Below, piece after piece: positions 32,743 to 41,872 of a stretch of DNA of 64,000 nt (position 1 is its first letter; each line of letters starts with the position of its first letter). The stretch is from Flavobacterium limnosediminis JC2902. GTDB lineage: Bacteria; Bacteroidota; Bacteroidia; Flavobacteriales; Flavobacteriaceae. The notes under the pieces are model-generated. The model saw only the letters and a list, made by a program, of their open reading frames with translations. It made no database searches and was not told the DNA's origin. The translations under genes were made by a program, and so were the position numbers. Location of the stretch: contig NZ_AVGG01000023.1 of the NCBI RefSeq assembly GCF_000498535.1, forward strand, positions 1 through 64,000, written 5' to 3'.

Positions 32743-33708
32743 GTGAAAAAGTATACCGTACGAAAATATCAAAAATCCGATTATGCACTCTGGAATGATT
32801 TTATTGATCAGGCCAAGAATGCAACATTTCTGTTTCACAGGGATTTTATGGAGTATCATTCCGATCGTTTTGAAGATTTTTCACTGTTAGTTTTTGATGA
32901 TGAAAAACTGATTGCGTTGCTTCCTGCGAATAAAAACGGCAGCGAAATCCATTCGCATCAGGGACTCAGTTACGGAAGCTTTATTGTGAAAAAGACTATC
33001 CGAATAAAAGAATATACTCAGGTTTTTCAGGCTGTATTGCATTTTCTTAAGAAAAGCGGAATTGATACTCTTAGTATAAAAGCATTACCGAAAATCTACA
33101 ATCAAACCATTGCCGAAGAAATCGATTATGTTTCCTTTTTAACGAAAGCGCAAACCTACCGTTCGGACGTGTATCTGGTCATCGATAATAACGAAACATA
33201 CAAGCCTAACCGTAACCGGAAACGAGCTTTAACGCTTGCTGAAAAACTCAATATTGAAGTTAGGGAAGATGAAAACTATAAAGATTTCTGGAATTTGATA
33301 CTGACTCCGAATCTCGTAAGCCGTTTCGGAGTGCAACCGGTGCATTCCTTAGCAGAAATAGAGAAATTAGTATCACTTTTTCCAAAAAACATCAAACTTT
33401 TTAATGCGTATCAGAATGATGAACTGAAAGCGGGAGTTGTTATGTTTTTAACGGAAACCGTTGCGCATTTCCAATACAGTTCCGGAAGTGATGACCGAAC
33501 CGATACGGCCGCTTTGGACATTCTGTTTGATTTCATCATCCGAAAGTATGCTGATAAGAAATACGTGAGTTTCGGAAGTTCTTCGGAAGAAAATGGACGC
33601 GTTTTAAACGAAGGTCTGGCGTATTGGAAAGAAAGTTTCGGCGCCCGGACATCGGTTCAGAATTTCATCAGAATTGAAACCAAAAACTACCCCGAATTAG
33701 CCATTTAA
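32743..33708 (+). CDS. GNAT family (FemAB-like) N-acyltransferase
   Basis: About 321 residues from a GTG start. The core YTVRKYQKSDYALWNDFIDQAKNATFLFHRDFMEYHSDRFEDFSLLVFDD (given in part) is typical of GNAT/FemX-like proteins encoded in Flavobacterium polysaccharide loci. A longer TTG-initiated frame reaches back to 32632, but it adds a poorly conserved segment and would start 6 bases from the divergent gene. It is expected to transfer an acyl or amino-acid group to a sugar amine or cell-wall precursor. First gene of the polysaccharide locus. Confidence 0.75.
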   Translation: MKKYTVRKYQKSDYALWNDFIDQAKNATFLFHRDFMEYHSDRFEDFSLLVFDDEKLIALLPANKNGSEIHSHQGLSYGSFIVKKTIRIKEYTQVFQAVLHFLKKSGIDTLSIKALPKIYNQTIAEEIDYVSFLTKAQTYRSDVYLVIDNNETYKPNRNRKRALTLAEKLNIEVREDENYKDFWNLILTPNLVSRFGVQPVHSLAEIEKLVSLFPKNIKLFNAYQNDELKAGVVMFLTETVAHFQYSSGSDDRTDTAALDILFDFIIRKYADKKYVSFGSSSEENGRVLNEGLAYWKESFGARTSVQNFIRIETKNYPELAI

Positions 33709-33709
33709 C

Positions 33710-34789
33710 ATGATAAAATTCTTAGACATAAAAGCCATAAATGAACCTTTCGAAGTTGCTTTTCAGGAAAAACTGAAAAACTTTTTAGCGACAGGCTGGT
33801 ATATTTTAGGCGATGAAGTAAAAGCTTTTGAAGAAGAATTTTCGGCCTATTGCGGTTCGAAATATTGCGTTGGTGTAGGGAATGGTCTGGATGCTATTAT
33901 TCTGACTTTCAAAGCGTACATGGAAATGGGTAATCTTAAGGAAGGTGATGAAATCATAGTACCTGCCAACACCTATATTGCTTCTATTTTAGGAATTATC
34001 CATGCCGGTCTGGTACCTGTTTTAGTCGAACCCGATGCGGATACCTTTAATATTGATCCGAAACAGATTGAAGCCAAAATTTCAGCCAAAACCAAAGGTA
34101 TGCTGATTGTTCATTTGTACGGTCAGTTAGCAGCTATGGACGAAATCATGGAAATCGGGTACAAGTATGATTTACTGATAGTGGAAGATGCCGCTCAGGC
34201 ACACGGATTGCAGTTCAAAGGCAGTCATACCCGAACGTTCAGTTTTTATCCGGGTAAAAATTTAGGGGCTTTAGGCGATGCCGGTGCCGTGGTTACCAAC
34301 GATGAAAAACTCGCAAAAACCATCAGATCGCTATCCAATTACGGTTCCGAAAAAAAATATTACAACGATTATCTGGGGTTCAATTCCCGATTGGACGAAC
34401 TTCAGGCAGCTTTTTTGCGCATAAAATTACCGCATCTTTCAATAGAAAATAATAAACGAAGAGCTGTGGCCAATCGTTATCTGTCGGAAATAAAAAACAA
34501 CAAAATCCGTTTACCGTTTTATGACGGTTCGGACAATCACGTGTTTCATCTGTTTGTCATCCGCACCGAAAAAAGAGACGAATTGCAGCAGTATTTACTG
34601 GATAACGGCATTCAGACGATGATTCATTATCCGGTGGCGCCACACAGGCAGAAAGCGATGAAAGATTTTCATCATTTGTCTTTTCCGATAACGGAACAAA
34701 TGCATGATGAGGTGCTGAGTTTGCCTATGAGTCCGGTTTTGGGGGATAAGGAAATTGCACATATCATAAAAACCATAAACGCTTATTAA
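33710..34789 (+). CDS. DegT/DnrJ/EryC1/StrS sugar aminotransferase
   Basis: The 359-residue PLP enzyme has the catalytic lysine in SFYPGKNLGALGDAG (Lys183), the Asp160 that pairs with the pyridine ring (VEDAAQAHG), and the C-terminal substrate segment HVFHLFVIRTEKR. It transaminates keto sugar nucleotides; QdtB/FdtB-type 3-aminotransferases are likely because a FdtA-like ketoisomerase lies at 38668-39066. It overlaps the acyltransferase gene by one base. Confidence 0.93.
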   Translation: MIKFLDIKAINEPFEVAFQEKLKNFLATGWYILGDEVKAFEEEFSAYCGSKYCVGVGNGLDAIILTFKAYMEMGNLKEGDEIIVPANTYIASILGIIHAGLVPVLVEPDADTFNIDPKQIEAKISAKTKGMLIVHLYGQLAAMDEIMEIGYKYDLLIVEDAAQAHGLQFKGSHTRTFSFYPGKNLGALGDAGAVVTNDEKLAKTIRSLSNYGSEKKYYNDYLGFNSRLDELQAAFLRIKLPHLSIENNKRRAVANRYLSEIKNNKIRLPFYDGSDNHVFHLFVIRTEKRDELQQYLLDNGIQTMIHYPVAPHRQKAMKDFHHLSFPITEQMHDEVLSLPMSPVLGDKEIAHIIKTINAY

Positions 34790-35358
34790 TGGGGATTTTC
34801 AAAAAAATAAAAACACTGTTTTTCGTTAGCCTTCGCATCCGGAAGTTTAAGTTGTTGTCGGATTGCCAATCGGTTTCCGGAAAACCCGAAATTGCTTATC
34901 CGATACTATTGAAGGGACAAGGGAAAATAGTTTTTGGAGATAAAGTGAAAGTAGGTGTGGAGTTATCCCCCGGTTTTTACTCGGGTTACGGATACATCGA
35001 AGTCAGAAATCCGGAGAGTGTTATCGAAATTGGCAATAATGTCCGATTGAATAACGGTTTTTCAATAGTGGCACTGCAAAAAATCATAATTGGCGATAAT
35101 GTACTTATTGGTCTGAATTTATCCGTTTCCGATAGTGATTTTCATCATTTGAATTCGTCGGAACGGTTTCATCCCAATCCACCTTCTGAGGAAGTGAAAA
35201 TTGGGAACAATGTTTTTATAGGTACCGATGTAACCATTTTAAAAGGGGTAACCATTGGTGATAATTCGGTAATCGGAAGTAATTCCGTAGTGACCAAAAG
35301 TGTCCCCGAAAATGTAGTGGTGGCAGGTAATCCGGCCCGAATAATCCGAGAATTGTAG
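34789..35358 (+). CDS. Hexapeptide (left-handed beta-helix) acyltransferase
   Basis: The 189-residue protein has a left-handed beta-helix C-terminal part with many hexapeptide repeats (IGNNVRLNNGFSIVAL, IGDNVLIGLNLSVSDSDFH, IGTDVTILKGVTIGDNSVIG) and the invariant NPARII near the end. The HH pair in SDSDFHHLN is the expected catalytic His region. It is probably an acetyltransferase of the amino sugar, as in QdtC/FdtC. The start at 34789 overlaps the aminotransferase stop. Confidence 0.9.
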   Translation: MGIFKKIKTLFFVSLRIRKFKLLSDCQSVSGKPEIAYPILLKGQGKIVFGDKVKVGVELSPGFYSGYGYIEVRNPESVIEIGNNVRLNNGFSIVALQKIIIGDNVLIGLNLSVSDSDFHHLNSSERFHPNPPSEEVKIGNNVFIGTDVTILKGVTIGDNSVIGSNSVVTKSVPENVVVAGNPARIIREL

Positions 35359-35359
35359 T

Positions 35360-36649
35360 TTGAGTTTTTTCAGAGAAAATAAACTGATTAAAGTGGTATC
35401 AATGAATTCCTTATCCATTGGTGTCAATTTTATTTTGGGGCTTATTTCCGTTCGTGTTGTGGCGCAGTTTCTGGGGCCTTCCGGGATGGCAGTGATTGGC
35501 AGTTTTAAAAATTTTACAGCCCTATTCAAATCGTTGTCGACTTTGGGGGTTAACGCCTCATTGGTTCGATTATTTGTTGAACATAAAGACGATAAGGATG
35601 AACTCTCCATAATTTATTCGACCTTCTTCTGGATTTTTGCAATGATTTCGATAGGCTTGGGGCTATTCATTGTGCTGTTTTCCGGATTCTTAAGTGCCTT
35701 TCTGTTTGCAACCTCTAATTATGATTTTGCCATTCGGTTGTTTGGTTTACTGCTTCCGTTTTTTGTATTGAATACGTTTTGGATGGCAGTTTACAACGGA
35801 TTGCAGCAATTTCGGAAAATCGTTTTTATTCAGATTCTTTCCTCTGTTTTTAGTTTTGTACTTACCATAAGTCTGATTTACCTCAAAAAACTGGATGGAG
35901 CGTTAATCGCAACGGCAATTTCGGATGTTGTTTTGTTGTTGGTAACACTTTTGTTTGTTTTGGATAACAGGCAGTTTTTCAGTTTTGATTTCCAAAAAGT
36001 GATCAGTAAAAAATACCTGCCGATTATCGGGAAATTCTCGGTGATGTCGCTGTTAAGTGCCGTAATTGTTCCGGTTACGCTGATTGCCATCCGAAACCTG
36101 CTGATAAATTCCTATTCGGTGGAAAGAGCCGGAATTTGGGATGCGGTGAACCGCGTTTCAGGGTTTTACATGCTTTTTTTAAGTTCGGGACTTTCCATGT
36201 ATTACATGCCGAGACTGGCAGGATTAAAAACGAATTCCGAGTTTCTGAACGAATTGAAACATTATTTTAAAACCTTGGTTCCCTTGTTTTTACTGCTGTT
36301 AACAGGTATTTTTATTTTTAAGGATTTTATAATCAATCTGGCCTTAACAAAAGAATTTTCAGAGGTAAAGGAAATCATTGTCTGGCAATTGTCCGGGGAT
36401 TTATTAAAAGTGATGAGCCTTGCTTTCGGTTATCAGATTCTGGTAAAAACCATGATGAAAAAATATTTTGCGGTAGAAATCATCTTCAATATAGCCTATT
36501 TCGGGCTGGCTTATTTACTTATTCAGAATGAAAACGTACTCGGCGCGGTAAAGGCGTATTTTTTTGCCAATGTAATATCGTTAGCACTGATGCTTCTTAT
36601 GTTCAGAAAGTTGTTTTTCGATTCGAAATCAGAAGAAACGGGCTCTTAA
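35360..36649 (+). CDS. Polysaccharide flippase (Wzx/MATE-like)
   Basis: The 429-residue membrane protein has about 12 hydrophobic segments, as in polysaccharide-biosynthesis flippases (MVF superfamily). Motifs include VVAQFLGPSGMAVIGSFKNFTALFKSL near the N-terminus. It would export a lipid-linked oligosaccharide unit across the inner membrane. The start is TTG at 35360, 1 base after the acyltransferase stop; the next in-frame ATG is at 35402. The 3' end overlaps the convergent glycosyltransferase gene by 21 bases. Confidence 0.9.
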   Translation: MSFFRENKLIKVVSMNSLSIGVNFILGLISVRVVAQFLGPSGMAVIGSFKNFTALFKSLSTLGVNASLVRLFVEHKDDKDELSIIYSTFFWIFAMISIGLGLFIVLFSGFLSAFLFATSNYDFAIRLFGLLLPFFVLNTFWMAVYNGLQQFRKIVFIQILSSVFSFVLTISLIYLKKLDGALIATAISDVVLLLVTLLFVLDNRQFFSFDFQKVISKKYLPIIGKFSVMSLLSAVIVPVTLIAIRNLLINSYSVERAGIWDAVNRVSGFYMLFLSSGLSMYYMPRLAGLKTNSEFLNELKHYFKTLVPLFLLLLTGIFIFKDFIINLALTKEFSEVKEIIVWQLSGDLLKVMSLAFGYQILVKTMMKKYFAVEIIFNIAYFGLAYLLIQNENVLGAVKAYFFANVISLALMLLMFRKLFFDSKSEETGS

Positions 36650-37516
36650 TTCGGTACCGATATATTTTGCAAGAAGTGAAAAATCACCTGCTTTGAAGAC
36701 TTTTGACATTTCGTAATGAATCCTTTTTAACAACGCGCGGTTTTCTTCTTTTGAAGTGTTTTGTTGCAAAGCTTTGCGGATTATAGTGTAAGTAGAACGG
36801 TTAAGTTTTCGGGTTCGGGCATTGTTCTTTACAAAAAACTGCGATCCCAACGAGCTGGCAAGTTCCCGTTTCTGAATCAGTATCTCGGGAATGAATTCAA
36901 AATTATAAATCCGCGAGGCTCTTATCCACAGATCTAAATCCTCATAAGCGAGATGCTCATCGTAACCGCCCAGTTTATCATAGACTTCCCGTTTCACCAT
37001 CGAAGAAACCGAACAAATCTTGTTGTATTGTCCTAAAACCGATAAATAAATATTTCCGCTTGGCGGCGGATTTATGATTTTTCCGTCACCATTAATTTCA
37101 TAATAATAGTCCAAATGCGTGTTGGTTTCCGAAATGCTTTCCGCGTTTCCATAGACGATACCTACATTTTTTAATTTCGAATTTGTGAAAGCATTCAGTT
37201 GCTTTTCAACGCAATCAGGAAGTAAAACATCATCGGCAGCCAGATCAATAATGTATTCTCCTTTGGCGAAAGCCAGCAATTTATTAAAGGTTTTTGTGTT
37301 CCCGATATTCGTCGGATTGGAAACGAAAATAACTTCCGGATGGTTTTTCAGCCAGTTTTCTATAACGGATTTTGAACCGTCCGGACTACAGTCGTCCGCA
37401 ATTAAAAGTTCAATGTTTTTATAGGTTTGTGACAGCACCGAATGCAGCGCTTCCTCCACAAATTGGGCGTGATTGTAACTCAGACAAAGGATACTTACCA
37501 ATGGAGAATTTTGCAT
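36629..37516 (-). CDS. Glycosyltransferase, GT2 family
   Basis: The 295-residue protein is a GT-A fold glycosyltransferase: it opens PLVSILCLSYNHAQFVEEALHSVLSQTY and has the nucleotide-sugar DXD-type motif around LAADDVLLPDC. It should act in the cytoplasm on a lipid carrier. It lies on the opposite strand from the flippase, with 21 bases of 3' overlap. The acceptor is unknown. Confidence 0.93.
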   Translation of the reverse strand: MQNSPLVSILCLSYNHAQFVEEALHSVLSQTYKNIELLIADDCSPDGSKSVIENWLKNHPEVIFVSNPTNIGNTKTFNKLLAFAKGEYIIDLAADDVLLPDCVEKQLNAFTNSKLKNVGIVYGNAESISETNTHLDYYYEINGDGKIINPPPSGNIYLSVLGQYNKICSVSSMVKREVYDKLGGYDEHLAYEDLDLWIRASRIYNFEFIPEILIQKRELASSLGSQFFVKNNARTRKLNRSTYTIIRKALQQNTSKEENRALLKRIHYEMSKVFKAGDFSLLAKYIGTELRARFF

Positions 37517-37562
37517 GTACTGAATAAAACTTTATATTAGTTGCTAAAATACACATTAGTGA

Positions 37563-38666
37563 ATGAATATTCCAAAACGGAACCATAAAATAGCCCTTAT
37601 CGGCTACACTTTAAACAGCGGCGGATTGGAGCGGGTGATGTCTTCACTGTCGGTTTACTTTGGTAATCAGGGAATTGAAGTTCACAATATTGTATTGGTG
37701 GACGATGTCGGCTATCCGTATTCCGGAACTTTGGTGAACATCGGCAAAATGAAGGAGCAACACAAAGGAATTTTCGGAAAGCTGCAATTGCTGCGTTTTT
37801 TGAAAAAATATCTTCAGCAGGGAAATTTTGATTTTATTATTGATTTCAGATACCGGATCAAACCTTTTCAGGAAGTACTGATGGCCAATTGGGTTTACAA
37901 AACCAAAACCATTTATACCGTTCACAGCGGAAATACAGCCACTTATATTCCGGAAAGCAAATTTCTGGCGAATCTCATTTTTAAAAATAAGTATGCGGTG
38001 GTTTGTGTGTCGGATGCCATAAAGGTCAGCGTTGAAAAAATGTATGATTTTCAGAATCTGCACCGGATTTACAACCCGATTAATCTGTCAGAAATCCAAC
38101 AAAAATCCAGTGAAACGATTCCTTTTGAATTTCAGTATGTGATGGGAATGGGAAGGTTCGATTATTATAATGTAAAGCAGTTTGACAGATTGATCGCTGC
38201 GTATCTGGAATCGGATTTACCGCAAAAAAGCATTCATCTGATATTGATTGGCGAGGGAGAAAGAAGAGCGGAAGTCGAAAAATTAGTCGAAAGTCATCCT
38301 AAAATTCACTTCACGGGCTTTCAGCAAAATCCGTATCCGTATTTAAAAAACGCCTTATTTTTGGTTGTATGCAGTAAATATGAAGGTTTCCCGATGTCGG
38401 TTATCGAAGCTATGGCCTGCGGTACTCCGGTTGTGGCTTTCGACGGTATTTCGGGTCCAAACGAAGTAATCGTCAATGAGAAAAACGGATTATTAGCAGA
38501 AAATCAGAATTTCGAAGACCTGAAAAATAAGATGAACCGTTTTGTAAGTGATGCCGATTTATACCGAAACTGTAAAGCACAAACGCTGCCTTCGGCGGCA
38601 CAGTTTTCGACAGACAAAATCGGAAAGCAATGGTTGGATTTGATGAAAATTGAAGTACTTTCGTAA
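37563..38666 (+). CDS. Glycosyltransferase, GT4 (GT-B) family
   Basis: The 367-residue protein has the GT-B two-lobe plan. The N-terminal segment SGGLERVMSSLSVYF carries the Gly-rich acceptor-side motif, and the C-terminal lobe has the EX7E motif EGFPMSVIEAMACGTPVVAFD. It would transfer a sugar from a nucleotide donor onto the growing lipid-linked glycan. The following ketoisomerase gene begins 1 base after its stop. Confidence 0.94.
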   Translation: MNIPKRNHKIALIGYTLNSGGLERVMSSLSVYFGNQGIEVHNIVLVDDVGYPYSGTLVNIGKMKEQHKGIFGKLQLLRFLKKYLQQGNFDFIIDFRYRIKPFQEVLMANWVYKTKTIYTVHSGNTATYIPESKFLANLIFKNKYAVVCVSDAIKVSVEKMYDFQNLHRIYNPINLSEIQQKSSETIPFEFQYVMGMGRFDYYNVKQFDRLIAAYLESDLPQKSIHLILIGEGERRAEVEKLVESHPKIHFTGFQQNPYPYLKNALFLVVCSKYEGFPMSVIEAMACGTPVVAFDGISGPNEVIVNEKNGLLAENQNFEDLKNKMNRFVSDADLYRNCKAQTLPSAAQFSTDKIGKQWLDLMKIEVLS

Positions 38667-38667
38667 T

Positions 38668-39066
38668 ATGAACATAGAACTGATTTCCCTTCCCAAAATA
38701 GAAGATTACAGAGGAAATATCGCTGTAATTGAAAAAGACGTAATTCCTTTTGAAATCAAAAGAGTGTATTATCTTTTTGATGTTCCGAGTACGGCAAAAA
38801 GAGGAGGTCATGCACATAAGGAGCAGTTCGAATTGCTGATTCCGCTTTCGGGAAGTTTTGAGGTACAACTGAAAGACGGAAATGAGGAAAAAACAGTTGC
38901 AATGAACAAACCCGATAAAGGCTTACTTATCAAATCGAATGTATGGCGTGAACTGGATAATTTTTCTTCGGGGGCGGTTTGCCTGGTGATTTCATCCGGA
39001 GTGTATGATGAGACCGATTATATCAGGGATTTTGACGCGTTTATAACCTATAAAAACAAGTTGTAA
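38668..39066 (+). CDS. Sugar 3,4-ketoisomerase, FdtA/QdtA (WxcM-like)
   Basis: The 132-residue protein is a one-domain cupin of the WxcM-like family with the metal/proton-transfer motif RGGHAHKEQFELLIPLSG. Members isomerise dTDP-4-keto-6-deoxyglucose to a 3-keto sugar, the first step towards Fuc3NAc or Qui3NAc. Whether this copy makes the galacto (Fdt) or gluco (Qdt) product cannot be told. The ATG at 38668 is the family start. Confidence 0.92.
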   Translation: MNIELISLPKIEDYRGNIAVIEKDVIPFEIKRVYYLFDVPSTAKRGGHAHKEQFELLIPLSGSFEVQLKDGNEEKTVAMNKPDKGLLIKSNVWRELDNFSSGAVCLVISSGVYDETDYIRDFDAFITYKNKL

Positions 39067-39072
39067 ATCCGT

Positions 39073-40050
39073 ATGACACTACTAAGTTTCGGCGATTTTA
39101 TCGATTTTTACCACAAACTGAAAAATAAGGGAGCTGCATTTTTATTTTCCAAACTGTTTAAGTTTTCCTTCAACGAAAGGGTTTCCTCAAAATGGGATGC
39201 CTTCGAATCGGTGAGTGATTTCTGGGTGATACCGGAAATCGTAAAATCATGGAATCATAAAATTTCGGGTAACGAAGACGTGATCTATGAGGAGTATGTA
39301 ACGGATAAATATTTTCGGAATGCCAACGGTTTGCGTTTGCTTTCGGTGGGTTGCGGAGAAGGGCTTCATGAAAGGAATTTCGGAAAGTCGGGTAAGTTTG
39401 ATACAATTGTAGGAGTGGATATATCACCGGAGAGTATTGCAAATGCCAGAAAGAAAGCAGTTGAAGCCAATCTGAAGATTGATTATTTTTCGGGGGATTT
39501 CAGAAAAATAGAATTTGGTGATCAAAAATTTGATGTTGTTGTATTCAATTCCAGTCTGCATCATTTTGAAAATATACCTTCCTTTTTAAGCGATTGTATC
39601 AATCCTCTTTTAAGTGAAAACGGAAAAGTTGTGGTTTTCGAATACTGTGGCCCAAATCGTTTGCAATGGAGAACATCGCAATTGGAGGAGTCTAATCGTA
39701 TTTTAAAAATCCTTCCGTCACGTTACAAAATGCGCATTGACAGGAAAAGCATCAAGAAAAAAGTGTACCGACCGGGATTACTGCGTATGCTGATGGTAGA
39801 TCCATCTGAAGCGCCTGATTCGGAGAATTTACGAAAAGGGTTAATCAGTAATTTTGATGAGTTGGAAGAAACCGAATTGGGTTGGAATATCACCCATCTT
39901 TTGCTGAAAGACATCGCGCATAATTTTCTTAATGACGATAAGGAAACCAAGAACCTCTTGAGGGAAATCATTCAAAAAGAAGCCGATTTTGTGGCTATTA
40001 ATAAAGAAAATGATGCCATTTTTGGTGTATATCAAAAAAGAAAATCCTAG
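39073..40050 (+). CDS. Class I SAM-dependent methyltransferase
   Basis: The 325-residue protein has a SAM-binding core of about residues 90-190 with motif I LLSVGCGEGLHERNF and motif II VGVDISPESIANAR. FDVVVFNSSLHHFENI completes the active-site region. It is flanked by an N-terminal segment (about 1-85) and a C-terminal extension (about 215-325) that I do not recognise. Its place in the polysaccharide locus suggests a sugar or lipid-carrier substrate. The stop overlaps the convergent GT gene by four bases (CTAG). Confidence 0.85.
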   Translation: MTLLSFGDFIDFYHKLKNKGAAFLFSKLFKFSFNERVSSKWDAFESVSDFWVIPEIVKSWNHKISGNEDVIYEEYVTDKYFRNANGLRLLSVGCGEGLHERNFGKSGKFDTIVGVDISPESIANARKKAVEANLKIDYFSGDFRKIEFGDQKFDVVVFNSSLHHFENIPSFLSDCINPLLSENGKVVVFEYCGPNRLQWRTSQLEESNRILKILPSRYKMRIDRKSIKKKVYRPGLLRMLMVDPSEAPDSENLRKGLISNFDELEETELGWNITHLLLKDIAHNFLNDDKETKNLLREIIQKEADFVAINKENDAIFGVYQKRKS

Positions 40051-40982
40051 TTGTAGGTTGAAAATTCCAGCCCTGTTTTTTTTAGAGTTTTTTTGATCAG
40101 ATAAAGTATTTTCAGGAGTGAAGAAGGTAAATTGAAAAGAATCTGATTTAGTATTCCGATATTTTTTTTGTCGATATCTTTATAGTAAAATACAGCCTCT
40201 TTATAGTTGCGATTTGATTTGTATAACATGGCATAGAAAAAACGATGCAGGTCCAGAAATGATTTTAAGTCCTTGTTTTTTAGCTCATCCTCTTTAAATT
40301 GGCTAAAATCCATCAGTTTCATTTTACCGATATTGGTTTTGGCTAAACTTCCGGGAATGTGATAGTTATACAGACTTGTGTATGCACTTCCGATTGCAAT
40401 TTTTTCATGAATCCCTATCTTCGTCCATAATTCGAAATCCTGACCATTGGTTACGCCAACGGTGAAACCACCATATTGAATTAGTATTTCTTTCGGAATG
40501 GCCAGGCTTGATGTCCAGGTTATCCGGGAAGGTCTGTTAGAGTAGAAATAATTGCCTATAATACCCGAAAAATTTTCAGGAATACCATTGAAATGGGGTG
40601 TTGAAAAATGTTTTGAAGTCGTTTTAATTTTATAACGGGAGCAATATATACCGCAATCAGGGAAATTAGTGTATAAGTCAGACAATTCCTTAAGGTGATC
40701 TGGAAACCAATAATCATCGGCATCCAAAAAGGCAATTAATGTCCCGTTTGAATTCTCAATTCCTTTGTTTCTTGCTGCGGAAACACCCTGATTTGACTGG
40801 TCAATAATCCGGATTCTTGAGTCACGAATGCTTTTTACAATTTCTGAACCATTATCGGTGGATCCATCATTTACGATTATGATTTCGTAATCATCAAGAG
40901 TTTGACTGAGAACACTCTTAAGGGTGTTTTCAATATGGGGAGCCTTGTTGAAAAGCGGGATGATAACGGAAAATAATGCCAT
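40047..40982 (-). CDS. Glycosyltransferase, GT2 family
   Basis: The 311-residue protein starts at MALFSVIIPLFNKAPHIENTL, the GT2 N-terminus; a longer frame to 41003 adds seven residues. The DXD-type motif is in AFLDADDYWFPDH and the catalytic region in VGVTNGQDFELWTK. Probably a cytoplasmic-side transferase of the polysaccharide locus. It overlaps the neighbouring GT gene by one base, so the two form a leftward unit. Confidence 0.93.
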   Translation of the reverse strand: MALFSVIIPLFNKAPHIENTLKSVLSQTLDDYEIIIVNDGSTDNGSEIVKSIRDSRIRIIDQSNQGVSAARNKGIENSNGTLIAFLDADDYWFPDHLKELSDLYTNFPDCGIYCSRYKIKTTSKHFSTPHFNGIPENFSGIIGNYFYSNRPSRITWTSSLAIPKEILIQYGGFTVGVTNGQDFELWTKIGIHEKIAIGSAYTSLYNYHIPGSLAKTNIGKMKLMDFSQFKEDELKNKDLKSFLDLHRFFYAMLYKSNRNYKEAVFYYKDIDKKNIGILNQILFNLPSSLLKILYLIKKTLKKTGLEFSTYN

Positions 40983-41872
40983 TATTTGGATTTTAAGTAA
41001 CAAAAATAGCCAATTTTATAGCAATCAAATAGGAATAGTGACGGACGATTTGAAATGAGGTTTTTTCGTAAAAAAGGCTTAAGTATTGAAAAGAGAAATC
41101 CGACCCAGTTGTTTAATCGCATTTTTTTCAGCTTGGAAAACAAACGTACTATTTTCGTGCTGTCGGGCTTAAGAATGCCTTGCTGTTCCAGAAAGACAAG
41201 GTTGTTAATACCTTCTTTGGTTTTGAGCAAAAATTTTTCGGAAGTTTCAAGATTAAGATGGAATCCTGGGTTGTCAATATGAAAAATCGAGATATTTTTC
41301 CGTTTAAGTTCTTCAATCAAAACCAAATCTTCATAACCGTATAAGGTGATGTCCTGATTGAAAATTTCAGTGTTATTAAACAAGGATTTGCTAATCAGTA
41401 TGTTTGATGTTAAAGTGGTTTCGTAAGGCTTTTTTTTTCGAATGGCAAGGGGCAATGCTTCTCTTTTCGTTCCATATACCCAGCGAAGTTTTTTTTCAGT
41501 TTCGGGGATAGCTGTTTCATAGATAATTCCTCCGAAAACAATGTTGTTCCCTTCTTTTATGGCTTGTAAATAGTGGGATATAAAATCACTTTTGACAGGG
41601 AAAATATCGCAATCCAATAGTAGGCACGAATCGAATTTGGATTTACCGAAAAGCCGATTTATGTTTCCTGCTCTCCCGATGTTTCCGGTATTATGGTAAT
41701 AGTGGCAATTCGGGAGATTATTGATCGCATCGTTTTCGGCTAAAAACAATGTTCCTCCGTCGTCTTCCACAAGTATCTCAAAGTCAATGGTAAGATTTGT
41801 TAATTCCGAAAACAAGCGCTCCGTCAAAGGAATGCAATTGTAGTTGTATGTCGGAATTAAAATCGATAGCAT
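40982..41872 (-). CDS. Glycosyltransferase, GT2 family
   Basis: The 296-residue protein has a GT-A fold: N-terminus [20 protein letters not shown], donor-binding motif LLDCDIFPV and a galactosyltransferase-like C-terminal motif GYEDLVLIEELKRK. It likely adds a hexose or hexosamine to the lipid-linked glycan. It lies between the upstream GT gene and ftsE, overlapping both by one base, all on the minus strand. Confidence 0.9.
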   Translation of the reverse strand: MLSILIPTYNYNCIPLTERLFSELTNLTIDFEILVEDDGGTLFLAENDAINNLPNCHYYHNTGNIGRAGNINRLFGKSKFDSCLLLDCDIFPVKSDFISHYLQAIKEGNNIVFGGIIYETAIPETEKKLRWVYGTKREALPLAIRKKKPYETTLTSNILISKSLFNNTEIFNQDITLYGYEDLVLIEELKRKNISIFHIDNPGFHLNLETSEKFLLKTKEGINNLVFLEQQGILKPDSTKIVRLFSKLKKMRLNNWVGFLFSILKPFLRKNLISNRPSLFLFDCYKIGYFCYLKSK

